Assembly: GCA_023411775.1 (NCBI GenBank)
Contig: JAEYOL010000136.1
Span: 1 to 6,903, forward strand
Direction of reading: 5' to 3'
DNA length: 6,903 bases
Source of the DNA: Bacteroidota bacterium
Lineage (GTDB): Bacteria; Bacteroidota; Bacteroidia; Chitinophagales; Chitinophagaceae
This document shows positions 1 to 6,181 of this stretch, piece by piece (within the stretch, counting starts at the first letter, position 1; every line of letters begins with the position of its first letter). The notes under the pieces are model-generated. The model made no database searches. It was not told the origin of the DNA and saw only the letters and a list, made by a program, of their open reading frames with translations. A program made the position numbers and the translations under genes.

Positions 1-166
1 GTATAAAACGGCCTGTGGAGTCCGTGGTGGTGCCAATGCCGGTATTCTTTATCAATACGCTTGCATACGGGACACCATCATTATTGCTATTGACCACTCG
101 GCCGCTTAATTGCGCGAAGACAATGGCCGGCGACAAAAATCCTAAGAAAAAGATGATGCGTTTCAT
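1..166 (-). CDS. Probable TonB-dependent outer-membrane receptor, N-terminal fragment (cut by the window edge)
   Basis: Only the first 55 codons are visible. The ATG at 166-164 is the only usable start, because the same frame reaches two adjacent TAA stops a few codons upstream. The protein opens with a signal peptide: MKR, then a hydrophobic core (IIFFLGFLSPAIV), then FA|Q with likely signal peptidase I cleavage after Ala18. Residues 20-54 match the start of a CarboxypepD_reg-like beta-sandwich, with the pattern GxVV..GVPYASVLIKNTGIGTTTDSTGRF. In Bacteroidota this domain most often precedes the plug and barrel of a TonB-dependent receptor, but other secreted or outer-membrane proteins carry it too, and the diagnostic plug lies outside the window. 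The gene follows the sulfur operon on the same strand after a 232-bp gap that has its own promoter and operator-like dyads. The substrate is unknown; a sulfur compound is only an inference from context. Confidence 0.75.
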   Translation of the reverse strand, partial: MKRIIFFLGFLSPAIVFAQLSGRVVNSNNDGVPYASVLIKNTGIGTTTDSTGRFI

Positions 167-194
167 AAATTGGTTTTCATTGATCAGGGTTTAT

Positions 195-217
195 TAGTCT
201 ACTATTTTTATAGACTA
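195..217. promoter_or_regulatory. Perfect dyad operator candidate, copy 1 (TAGTCTA-N9-TAGACTA)
   Basis: A perfect 7-bp inverted repeat with arms at 195-201 and 211-217 and a 9-nt AT-rich spacer. It ends 28 bp upstream of the receptor start codon. By the promoter proposed at 318-349 it lies inside the transcribed leader, where a bound protein could block elongation or an RNA hairpin could form. Its size and shape resemble operators of dimeric regulators such as the Rrf2 family, but no regulator gene is visible and the family assignment is a guess. Copy 2 at 338-360 supports it as a real binding site. Confidence 0.6.
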
Positions 218-317
218 TTATTTCAAAAAAATTTTACCCAAAGGTTTTATTAGTTTACAGGCAACATCGGAGGGAAAGCATACACTCGTTGTACATGGTT
301 ATTTTTTTTAGAGGTAA

Positions 318-349
318 CAAAAATAGAGGTGTCTTATTATCCTACCAAA
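318..349 (-). promoter_or_regulatory. Bacteroidota-type promoter for the receptor gene
   Basis: On the minus strand a TTTG at 349-346 is followed after exactly 20 nt by TATTTTTG at 325-318. This matches the Bacteroidota primary sigma consensus (-33 TTTG, -7 TAnnTTTG, about 19-21 nt apart). Transcription should start near 310-313, giving a leader of about 145 nt before the receptor ATG at 166. The -33 box lies within dyad copy 2. TTTG and AT-rich -7 boxes can arise by chance in such DNA; the exact match in both boxes and spacing is what gives weight. Confidence 0.55.
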
Positions 350-360
350 ATTGTAGACTA
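338..360. promoter_or_regulatory. Dyad operator candidate, copy 2, overlapping the -33 box
   Basis: On the minus strand this reads TAGTCTA, 9 nt, TAGGATA: the first arm is identical to copy 1 and the second keeps five of seven bases. Flanks are shared with copy 1, AAATAA before and ATAA after the arms, so similarity spans about 33 bp in the same orientation with the same 9-nt spacer. An inner CTAC/GTAG pair adds to the symmetry. The TTTG -33 box (346-349) lies in the spacer, so a protein bound here should compete with RNA polymerase. Repression is therefore the simplest mode. Confidence 0.55.
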
Positions 361-363
361 TTA

Positions 364-396
364 TTTTAAAATCGTTCTTTATCGGACATTTTAAAA
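364..396 (-). terminator. Weak AT-only stem after the fusion gene, possible operon end
   Basis: TTTTAAAAT (364-372) and ATTTTAAAA (388-396) can pair as a 9-bp stem around a 15-nt loop, starting 3 nt after the TAA stop of the fusion gene. The stem has no G-C pair and no clear U-tract unique to it, so it is a poor intrinsic terminator. Part of the pairing is trivial because TTTTAAAA is self-complementary. It is listed because no better terminator is present here; readthrough into the receptor gene is possible. Confidence 0.2.
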
Positions 397-398
397 GT

Positions 399-1907
399 TT
401 AAAGTACATTGAAGAGGATCCTTATACTCCAGATCACGACTACCGCTCCCAGTAAAAGAAATGAAGCTTTGCGTGGCAACTTACCAGCAAGCCTGGCCGC
501 AAGGGGGGCCGCCAGAACACCACCAATCACCAGTGCCAGTATCACCTGCCAGTTCTGAACACCTATCAGTGTAAAAAAGGTAAAGGCACTCGCCAGGGTC
601 ACAAAAAATTCAGTAAGGCTAACTGAGCCGACCACATATCTTGGAGTACGTCCCTTTGTGATGAGCGTGGAAGTAACAATAGGTCCCCAGCCGCCTCCGC
701 CGAAAGAATCCAAAAAACCGCCTATACCTGCCAGCCATCCATATCGTTTGAATTTTTTCTTAAGATTGATGGGTCGAAAAGCATTGCTGAAAATCTTCAC
801 ACCAAGTAAAAGCGTGTAGATCGCCATGGCAGGCCGGAGATATCTCAGGTGACTATCATCAAACTCGACCAACAGCCATGCACCCAGCACGGCGCCAAGT
901 ATACCCGGTATGACCAGGGCTTTAAAAAGTTTCTTGTTTACATTTCCGAATTTATAATGACTATAACCCGAAGCCCCGCTGGTAAACATTTCGGCAGTAT
1001 GTATACCACCACTAATTGCCGCCGGACTTACATGTGCAGATTGCAAAATGATAGAACTGGTAACACCATATCCCATACTGGTGGCGCCATCCACCATCTG
1101 TGCGCAAAAACCGGCCAGCACCATCCAGTGAAAATTTTTGTCGAGCGTCTGGTACCATTTTACTGTTTCATCGGCCAGGCTTGCCAGCGGCAGGTAAGAA
1201 AAAATAAAATGACCGATCAGCATTAGGGCAAATACGGCCAGTGAATACGTCGCGATCTTTCTCCAGCGGATCTCCTTCTCCCTGACCTGTTCCTTCTGAA
1301 CCAGCACGCGGGTAAGCTCATTGAGCTTTTTGACCTTGTGTTCAAAATTCCCGTTTAACCTGTTTCTGATTTTATACATATTTTCCAAAATCTCGTCCAG
1401 TTCCCCGGGCAGCGCTTCGGAAAATGTTTCCTTTAATCTTTTGGCGATCGTTGGTGATTTCCCATTGGTCGAGATCGCGATCTTCAGGTTTCCCTTTTTT
1501 ACGATGGAACTGAGATAGAAATCGCAGAGCTCCGGTGTATCGGCAACATTCACCAGTTTGTGCTTCTGCCGGGAATCTGCGTGAATGCTTTCACTCAGTG
1601 CTTTATTGTTTACCGCAATAATGGCTATATCACAATCATCCAGGTCGGTAGTTTCGTAAGGGCGCTGCTGGAGAGTTAGATTAGGATGCTTTTCAGCCAG
1701 CAGTATGATTTCCGGACTTATTTCCGGGGATACGAGTTTTATCTGCGTTAAGGGTGAGTTTTGAATAACGGCATTCAGTTTTTCAAGGCCAACCTTTCCT
1801 CCACCAACGATCAATAAACGCAAATGCTCCATTTTTAAAAAAACCGGGAACAGGTCATTTCCCTGCTTTTCCTGCGTGCGGACGATTTCCTTTAAACCTT
1901 TGTTCAT
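399..1907 (-). CDS. Fusion protein: precorrin-2 dehydrogenase/sirohydrochlorin ferrochelatase domain + TauE/SafE (TSUP) transporter
   Basis: The protein has 502 residues. Residues ~19-200 match the N-terminal module of CysG and Met8: a Rossmann NAD site GGGKVG (35-40), NVAD (120-123), whose Asp123 aligns with catalytic Asp104 of CysG, and ISTNGKSP (145-152). This module oxidises precorrin-2 to sirohydrochlorin and inserts iron to give siroheme. After a charged, probably helical linker (~165-216) comes a TSUP membrane domain with about eight hydrophobic segments from 217 to 500. It carries the two family repeats, AQMVDGATSMGYG (269-281) and GFLDSFGGGGWGP (397-409). TSUP proteins move sulfite, sulfate or organosulfonates; sulfite export or sulfate uptake both fit. 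The start overlaps the cysI stop as ATGA, implying coupled translation. One uninterrupted frame covers both halves. A later Met26 start would remove residues usually present in this family. Confidence 0.9.
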   Translation of the reverse strand: MNKGLKEIVRTQEKQGNDLFPVFLKMEHLRLLIVGGGKVGLEKLNAVIQNSPLTQIKLVSPEISPEIILLAEKHPNLTLQQRPYETTDLDDCDIAIIAVNNKALSESIHADSRQKHKLVNVADTPELCDFYLSSIVKKGNLKIAISTNGKSPTIAKRLKETFSEALPGELDEILENMYKIRNRLNGNFEHKVKKLNELTRVLVQKEQVREKEIRWRKIATYSLAVFALMLIGHFIFSYLPLASLADETVKWYQTLDKNFHWMVLAGFCAQMVDGATSMGYGVTSSIILQSAHVSPAAISGGIHTAEMFTSGASGYSHYKFGNVNKKLFKALVIPGILGAVLGAWLLVEFDDSHLRYLRPAMAIYTLLLGVKIFSNAFRPINLKKKFKRYGWLAGIGGFLDSFGGGGWGPIVTSTLITKGRTPRYVVGSVSLTEFFVTLASAFTFFTLIGVQNWQVILALVIGGVLAAPLAARLAGKLPRKASFLLLGAVVVIWSIRILFNVL

Positions 1908-3571
1908 TTAGCAATCCATTTACGATAAGAAAAGTCTCCAAACGTTTCTCCATATTTCTTTTCCGCCGCATACACGCCGAGCAATTGATCGAGCGTTTCC
2001 AGTATCTGTGCTTCGTCAAGGCTATCCTTATACTTTGTGTTTAATCTTTCTCCCAGCCTGTCGCCACCGATATATAAATTGTACAACCCATAGGCTGTAC
2101 CTACCAGGCCTATCTCAGCCGCGGGAGATCGTCCGCATCCATTGGGGCAACCCGTCATTCTTAAAATAATCTCATCATCCTGCAATTGATATTTAAACAG
2201 GATGGGTTCTATTTTAGATATGAGTGAAGGTAAATAGCGCTGCGCTTCTGCCAGCGCAAGGGGACAGGTGTTGAACGCTACACAGGCAATCGCATTCTTT
2301 CGCATCATACCGGCCTTGTTGGTATGATCGATCATACCAAACTGGTTGAGGAGACTTTCAATCTCTGCTTTGTCCTGCTCGGCAATATCAGCCAGTATCA
2401 GGTTTTGAGAACTGGTAAACCTGAAATTGGCTTTCCCCGTTTTTGCTATTTCGAGCAAACCCGTTTTCAGTGCGAGCTTTTCATTGTCGAATACCCTGCC
2501 GTTCTCAATAAATAAAGTATAATACCACTTACCCTCATGATTCAATCTCCATCCATAATGATCTTTCCTCGACGTAAAACTATAAGGTCTCGGTGTTTCA
2601 AGCTGGAAACCGCAACGCTTTTCTACCTCGGCACGATAAGAATCGACACCCATTTTATCGACAGTGTACTTCAAACGTGCCAGCTTGCGGTCACTACGGT
2701 TGCCAAAATCCCGCTGCACGGTTATACATTCATAAATTACTTTCAATAGCTTTTCCTCTGTATCCACAAATCCAATTACTGTTGCCAGCCTGGGGTAAGT
2801 GCTGGGATTACCATGCGTGGTTCCCAATCCTCCGCCGACCGCGATATTGAAACCTTTTAGCTCATTATTTTCAATAATTGCGATCAGGCCAAGATCATTG
2901 GTCAATACATCCACATCATTATTTGGTGGAATCGCAATCCCGATCTTAAACTTCCTGGGCAGGTAGCGATCCTGGTAAAGTGGATCCTCCTCTGTTTTCT
3001 CAGCGATCTTTTCCTGGTCAAGCCAGATCTCATAATAGGCCCGCGTTTTTGGCAGTACCATCCTGCTGATGATATCGGCGTAACGAAACACGTCTTCATG
3101 CAGCGCTGATTCTTTTGGGTGTGCGCTGCAGGTCACATTTCGATTCACATCACCGCAGGCCGCAATCGAATCCAACTGCAGTGTATTAAAAGACTGGATC
3201 GTTGGCTTGATATGTGATTTCAAAATTCCATGCAACTGTATCGTCTGCCGTGTAGTGATCTTTATAGTACCGGTGGAATGTTCACCTGCTATATGATGCA
3301 GACCGATCCACTGCTCCGGAGTCATGAGCCCCCCAGGCAGGCGCAGCCTGATCATAAAAGAATACAGCCACTCCAGTTTCTTGGCACTTCTCTCCTCTCT
3401 CCTGTCGCGGTCGTCCTGCTGGTACATGCCATGAAATTTTACCAGCGACTGATCATCCTCGCGTATAGCCCCTGTAATATTATCCTGCAGGCTCTCCTTT
3501 AGGGTTCCCCGAAGACCATTACTTGCTGTTTTGATCCTTTCAACAGATGATAGATTCGTTTTTTCTGACAT
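1904..3571 (-). CDS. cysI: Sulfite reductase (NADPH) hemoprotein beta subunit
   Basis: This 555-residue protein catalyses the six-electron reduction of sulfite to sulfide in the cytoplasm, using electrons from CysJ (E. coli CysI has 570 residues). Siroheme and [4Fe-4S] binding is shown by Cys430 and Cys436 (ACVAFNTC) and Cys475 and Cys479 (TGCPNGC), the family's C-x5-C and C-x3-C pairs. The anion-binding set is also intact: Arg108 in TTRQTIQLHG, Arg144 in CGDVNRNVTC, and Lys207 and Lys209 in RKFKIG. The order is the usual two ferredoxin-like and two sulfite-reductase-fold halves. Variation after the last Cys (GRSPAAEIG instead of the enterobacterial ARPYLAEIG) looks like a lineage difference. 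The upstream flavoprotein gene argues for the NADPH type rather than the ferredoxin type. It starts 56 nt after cysJ, and its TGA stop overlaps the next ATG. Confidence 0.96.
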   Translation of the reverse strand: MSEKTNLSSVERIKTASNGLRGTLKESLQDNITGAIREDDQSLVKFHGMYQQDDRDRREERSAKKLEWLYSFMIRLRLPGGLMTPEQWIGLHHIAGEHSTGTIKITTRQTIQLHGILKSHIKPTIQSFNTLQLDSIAACGDVNRNVTCSAHPKESALHEDVFRYADIISRMVLPKTRAYYEIWLDQEKIAEKTEEDPLYQDRYLPRKFKIGIAIPPNNDVDVLTNDLGLIAIIENNELKGFNIAVGGGLGTTHGNPSTYPRLATVIGFVDTEEKLLKVIYECITVQRDFGNRSDRKLARLKYTVDKMGVDSYRAEVEKRCGFQLETPRPYSFTSRKDHYGWRLNHEGKWYYTLFIENGRVFDNEKLALKTGLLEIAKTGKANFRFTSSQNLILADIAEQDKAEIESLLNQFGMIDHTNKAGMMRKNAIACVAFNTCPLALAEAQRYLPSLISKIEPILFKYQLQDDEIILRMTGCPNGCGRSPAAEIGLVGTAYGLYNLYIGGDRLGERLNTKYKDSLDEAQILETLDQLLGVYAAEKKYGETFGDFSYRKWIAK

Positions 3572-3595
3572 GTACTTCGTTGTTCAAGTATGTAA

Positions 3596-3611
3596 TCACC
3601 TTTTAGGGTGA
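3596..3611 (-). other. Short inverted repeat in the cysJ-cysI gap
   Basis: In the 56-nt gap between cysJ and cysI the arms TCACC (3596-3600) and GGTGA (3607-3611) can pair with a 6-nt loop. On the transcript this is a small hairpin about 25 nt upstream of the cysI start codon. There is no following U-run, so a terminator is unlikely. A processing or stability signal is conceivable, and so is chance. Confidence 0.3.
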
Positions 3612-3627
3612 ATTGATTTTGTTCTGA

Positions 3628-5352
3628 TCAATAAACATCTTTCTCCAGCCTACCTTCCTTTTTCAATTGCTCCAGGTATTTCTTTGCATCGTCGGCCGAT
3701 TTGTTTCCCTGTTCGCTGATGATCTGCGCAAGGGTATTCTCAACGTCCTTACTCATCGGATCCTTAGTACCGCTGATAAACACATAAGCGCCTCCTTCCA
3801 TCCACTGGTATAGTTCGCTTGCATTCTCCAGCATCCGGTGCTGGACGTAGATCTTTTCCTGCTGGTCTCTCGAAAACGCCAGGTCCAGCCTGTTCAAAAC
3901 ACCGGTATCGACGAAATTCTGCATCTCGGTCTGGTATAGGAAATCGGTGACGAAATGCTGCTCTCCAAAAAAGAACCAGTTTCTTCCGTTGGCACCTGTG
4001 GCATCTCTTTCAGAAAGAAAAGACCTGAATGGCGCGACACCTGTACCGGGACCGATCATGATCACGTCACGTTCAGGAGCGGGTAGTTTAAAATTGCGAT
4101 CCTTGTGTACATAAAACGTGATGGGTGTATTCACCGGCTGGTCGCCCAAAAACTCACTGCATAATCCATAGCGCTGCTCATCCAAAGCCAGGAACCTGTC
4201 CCGGGCCACGGTGATATGCACTTCGTGGTTACCGTGCGCCTGGGGAGAAGATGCCACCGAATACAATCTCGGTGCGATCGGCATCAATATCTTTATTACT
4301 TCTATAAATTGTTCGGCGTTCTTTACAGGATAAATACGCAGCAGGTCAACAAGGTCCATTCTTGTATCTGGTATCTCCTGTCCAATGATGCCGGCGTATT
4401 TTTTTATGGTAGAAGTCAGCAGGTAACAAATACCGAGATGCTGCTCGAGCAGCTGTTTTACAGTTGCTTTGAATTTGGGTGTTTCTATTTCAAGTGCAGA
4501 GTCTATACCTGTAAGGGTTATGATCCTGCTTACCACATCTTCACGGTTGCGCGGGATGATGCCAATGGTATCTCCCGGTTCGTATTCTATCGGTTCATCT
4601 GTCCCGATCTCGATATGATAGGTTCGTTTATTCGAACCCCGGTCATTAAGATTGATATTAGCAATTATGTTCCCGTTATAATATTTTTTCCCGGCAGGCT
4701 TTTTTGCCGCAGGTGCGGCCGCAGGAGTCACTGCAGATTGAGCCGGGCTTTCCAATACGCTCAATACTTTCTCAAACCATTGCTTCGCGTCTTCTTCATA
4801 GTCAACATCGCATATTTGCAAAGGCACTACCCGTTTGGCGCCAAACTTATTAAACTGGCTGTCCACGTCCTCCCCTGTTTTGCAAAACATAGGATAGGAA
4901 CTATCGCCCAGCGCCAGCACACTGTATTTTAATTTGGAAAGATCAATTGTCGATTGATGAATAAAATCGTAGAACTTTTTGGCAGGCATTGGAGGCTCTC
5001 CCTCCCCCTGCGTACTGATCACTACAAAAAAATAATCTTCTTTAGCCAGATCGGTAATACGATACTGATCGAGTCCGACCAGCTTTGCATTGACGCCTTT
5101 CTTTTTGGCAACGGCTGCCAGTTGCGTTGCAAGCCTTTTGGCATTGCCTGTTTCCGTACCAAAAGCAAGCGTGATCTTTTTTATCGCCGTGGGCGGTGCA
5201 GCCACCGCGGTTCCATTTGTACCCGCGGGGTTTCCGGTAGCCACCAGGCCCGACAAATAACCATTGATCCAAATCAGCTCCTCTTTGGAGTAGCTGTCGA
5301 TCAGCTCGTGTAGTTTTTTAAGTTTTACTTCCTCCAGCATACCAGGCCTCAT
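3628..5352 (-). CDS. cysJ: Sulfite reductase (NADPH) flavoprotein alpha subunit
   Basis: This 574-residue diflavin reductase passes electrons NADPH to FAD to FMN to CysI (E. coli CysJ has 599 residues). A short N-terminal segment with WINGYLSG (28-35) is typical of CysJ. The FMN flavodoxin domain (~60-200) shows GTETGNA (65-71), STQGEGEPP (113-121) and LGDSSYPMF (148-156). An Ala/Pro/Lys-rich hinge (~201-222) leads to the FAD domain with RLYSVASS (362-369) and GLCSEFLGD (396-404). The NADPH domain has GPGTGVAPFRSF (434-445), SRD..EKIYVQH (494-505), FISGTKDPM (525-533) and the usual C-terminal DVY. The ATG overlaps the methyltransferase stop as ATGA (5349-5352), supporting this start; ATG at 5340 (Met5) is a possible alternative. 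Gene order places it directly upstream of its partner cysI. Confidence 0.96.
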   Translation of the reverse strand: MRPGMLEEVKLKKLHELIDSYSKEELIWINGYLSGLVATGNPAGTNGTAVAAPPTAIKKITLAFGTETGNAKRLATQLAAVAKKKGVNAKLVGLDQYRITDLAKEDYFFVVISTQGEGEPPMPAKKFYDFIHQSTIDLSKLKYSVLALGDSSYPMFCKTGEDVDSQFNKFGAKRVVPLQICDVDYEEDAKQWFEKVLSVLESPAQSAVTPAAAPAAKKPAGKKYYNGNIIANINLNDRGSNKRTYHIEIGTDEPIEYEPGDTIGIIPRNREDVVSRIITLTGIDSALEIETPKFKATVKQLLEQHLGICYLLTSTIKKYAGIIGQEIPDTRMDLVDLLRIYPVKNAEQFIEVIKILMPIAPRLYSVASSPQAHGNHEVHITVARDRFLALDEQRYGLCSEFLGDQPVNTPITFYVHKDRNFKLPAPERDVIMIGPGTGVAPFRSFLSERDATGANGRNWFFFGEQHFVTDFLYQTEMQNFVDTGVLNRLDLAFSRDQQEKIYVQHRMLENASELYQWMEGGAYVFISGTKDPMSKDVENTLAQIISEQGNKSADDAKKYLEQLKKEGRLEKDVY

Positions 5353-6149
5353 TTTAGGGTAACCAATTGATTAAAAACAGAACCTCTCTCACCCGCCTGA
5401 TACCATTTGAACTTTTCATGCAATTTCACCACCTCTCCAATGATCACCATGGAGGGTGAACTGAATTTCATGCCGGCAAAATCAGTCGAACAATTCTTTA
5501 TCGTAGTGAGATGAACTTCCTGGTGCGAAGTAGTTGCCTGCTCGATCACTGCCAAAGGAGTGAACGGGTTCCGGGTATAACGCAACAATAATTCTGTCAG
5601 GCTAAACAAATTCCTGGCGGCCATATAAAATACCAGCGTATCGCCGGATCTTGACCAGGACTTCCATTTTTCGGTTGAATAGTGACTACATGGATTAAAG
5701 CTGATAAACTGCACACCTTTCGCATAACCTCTTGCTGTAAGAGGTATACCTGCATAAGCCGACACGCCAGAAGCAGCAGTAATCCCCGGTATGATCTCGA
5801 AAGGGATTTCATGCTGCTGCAAGGATTCCAGTTCGTCGAGTACATTGCTGAAAAAAGCAACGTCGCCACCTTTCAGGCGAAGCACGGTTTTACCATTTCG
5901 CGCATGGCCTACCAGCAGTTTGTTGATATCATCCTGCGCTACCGAGCCATCATGGTAACCCTGTTTGCCCGTCATGAGCGTAAGAACATCTTTCCGCGCA
6001 TGTGTGTCAATGATAAGGGGATTCACCAGGCGGTCAACCAGGATCACGTCCGCTTCTGCAAGGGCTTTCTGTAGCCTGATAGTGATCAGGTCAGGATCAC
6101 CGGGTCCTGCGCCCGCTATGACTACTCTTCCAGTTGCCGCTGAGTTCAT
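5349..6149 (-). CDS. cobA: Uroporphyrinogen-III C-methyltransferase (SUMT)
   Basis: This 266-residue SAM-dependent enzyme methylates uroporphyrinogen III at C2 and C7 to give precorrin-2, the entry to siroheme. The family signatures are GAGPGDPDLIT (13-23), RLKGGD (91-96), PGITAASG (121-128), AGIPLTARG (133-141) and SPSMVIIGEVV (231-241). The length fits a single-function SUMT; there is no CysG-type dehydrogenase module, which is instead supplied by the fusion gene two genes downstream. One deviation is that RLKGGD is followed by VAFFSNVLDELE where most SUMTs have a PFIFGRGGEE-like stretch. Because the gene sits in a cys operon and no cobalamin genes are visible, its product probably feeds sulfite reductase. 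It begins 32 nt after cysN and ends in the ATGA overlap with cysJ. The symbol cobA is used by homology; sumT would serve equally. Confidence 0.93.
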   Translation of the reverse strand: MNSAATGRVVIAGAGPGDPDLITIRLQKALAEADVILVDRLVNPLIIDTHARKDVLTLMTGKQGYHDGSVAQDDINKLLVGHARNGKTVLRLKGGDVAFFSNVLDELESLQQHEIPFEIIPGITAASGVSAYAGIPLTARGYAKGVQFISFNPCSHYSTEKWKSWSRSGDTLVFYMAARNLFSLTELLLRYTRNPFTPLAVIEQATTSHQEVHLTTIKNCSTDFAGMKFSSPSMVIIGEVVKLHEKFKWYQAGERGSVFNQLVTLK

Positions 6150-6181
6150 TTGTTTAATGGTTTGGTTTACTACAATTGCGC

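Larger units (their letters stand above)
167..398. other. AT-rich intergenic regulatory region between the cys operon and the receptor gene
   Basis: This 232-bp stretch contains no credible coding sequence and is more AT-rich than its neighbours. It holds an AT-only potential stem just after the fusion gene, a Bacteroidota-type promoter pointing at the receptor gene, two copies of a dyad element and one isolated half-site (TAGTTTA at 251-257). A 7-bp direct repeat TAGAGGT (309-315 and 324-330) brackets the -7 box. Confidence 0.8.

Noticed and set aside
163..180. Five-codon leader frame (MKTNL) whose TGA overlaps the receptor ATG
   Set aside because: An ATG-starting mini frame of this size is expected by chance in AT-rich DNA, and there is no other support for a leader peptide.
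15..197. Plus-strand open frame of 60 codons at the left edge
   Set aside because: The minus strand here encodes a clear signal peptide and CarboxypepD_reg-like start, which explains the open frame.
239..246. Second promoter, -7 box AACCTTTG on the minus strand
   Set aside because: One mismatch to TAnnTTTG and no TTTG or TTG at 19-21 nt upstream; the nearest TTG is only 15 nt away.
251..257. Third operator site (TAGTTTA)
   Set aside because: It matches one arm with a single change (and 11 of 12 bases including the TTAT flank), but no partner arm occurs at the 9-nt spacing. At most it is a half-site.
849..1226. Plus-strand open frame of 125 codons
   Set aside because: Antisense to the TSUP half of the fusion gene, with low-quality composition and no recognisable motif.
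4216..4932. Long open frame of 238 codons on the plus strand
   Set aside because: It lies wholly antisense to cysJ, is rich in Cys, Arg and Phe with no domain-like pattern, and the cysJ frame shows every family motif. It is a by-product of the opposite strand.
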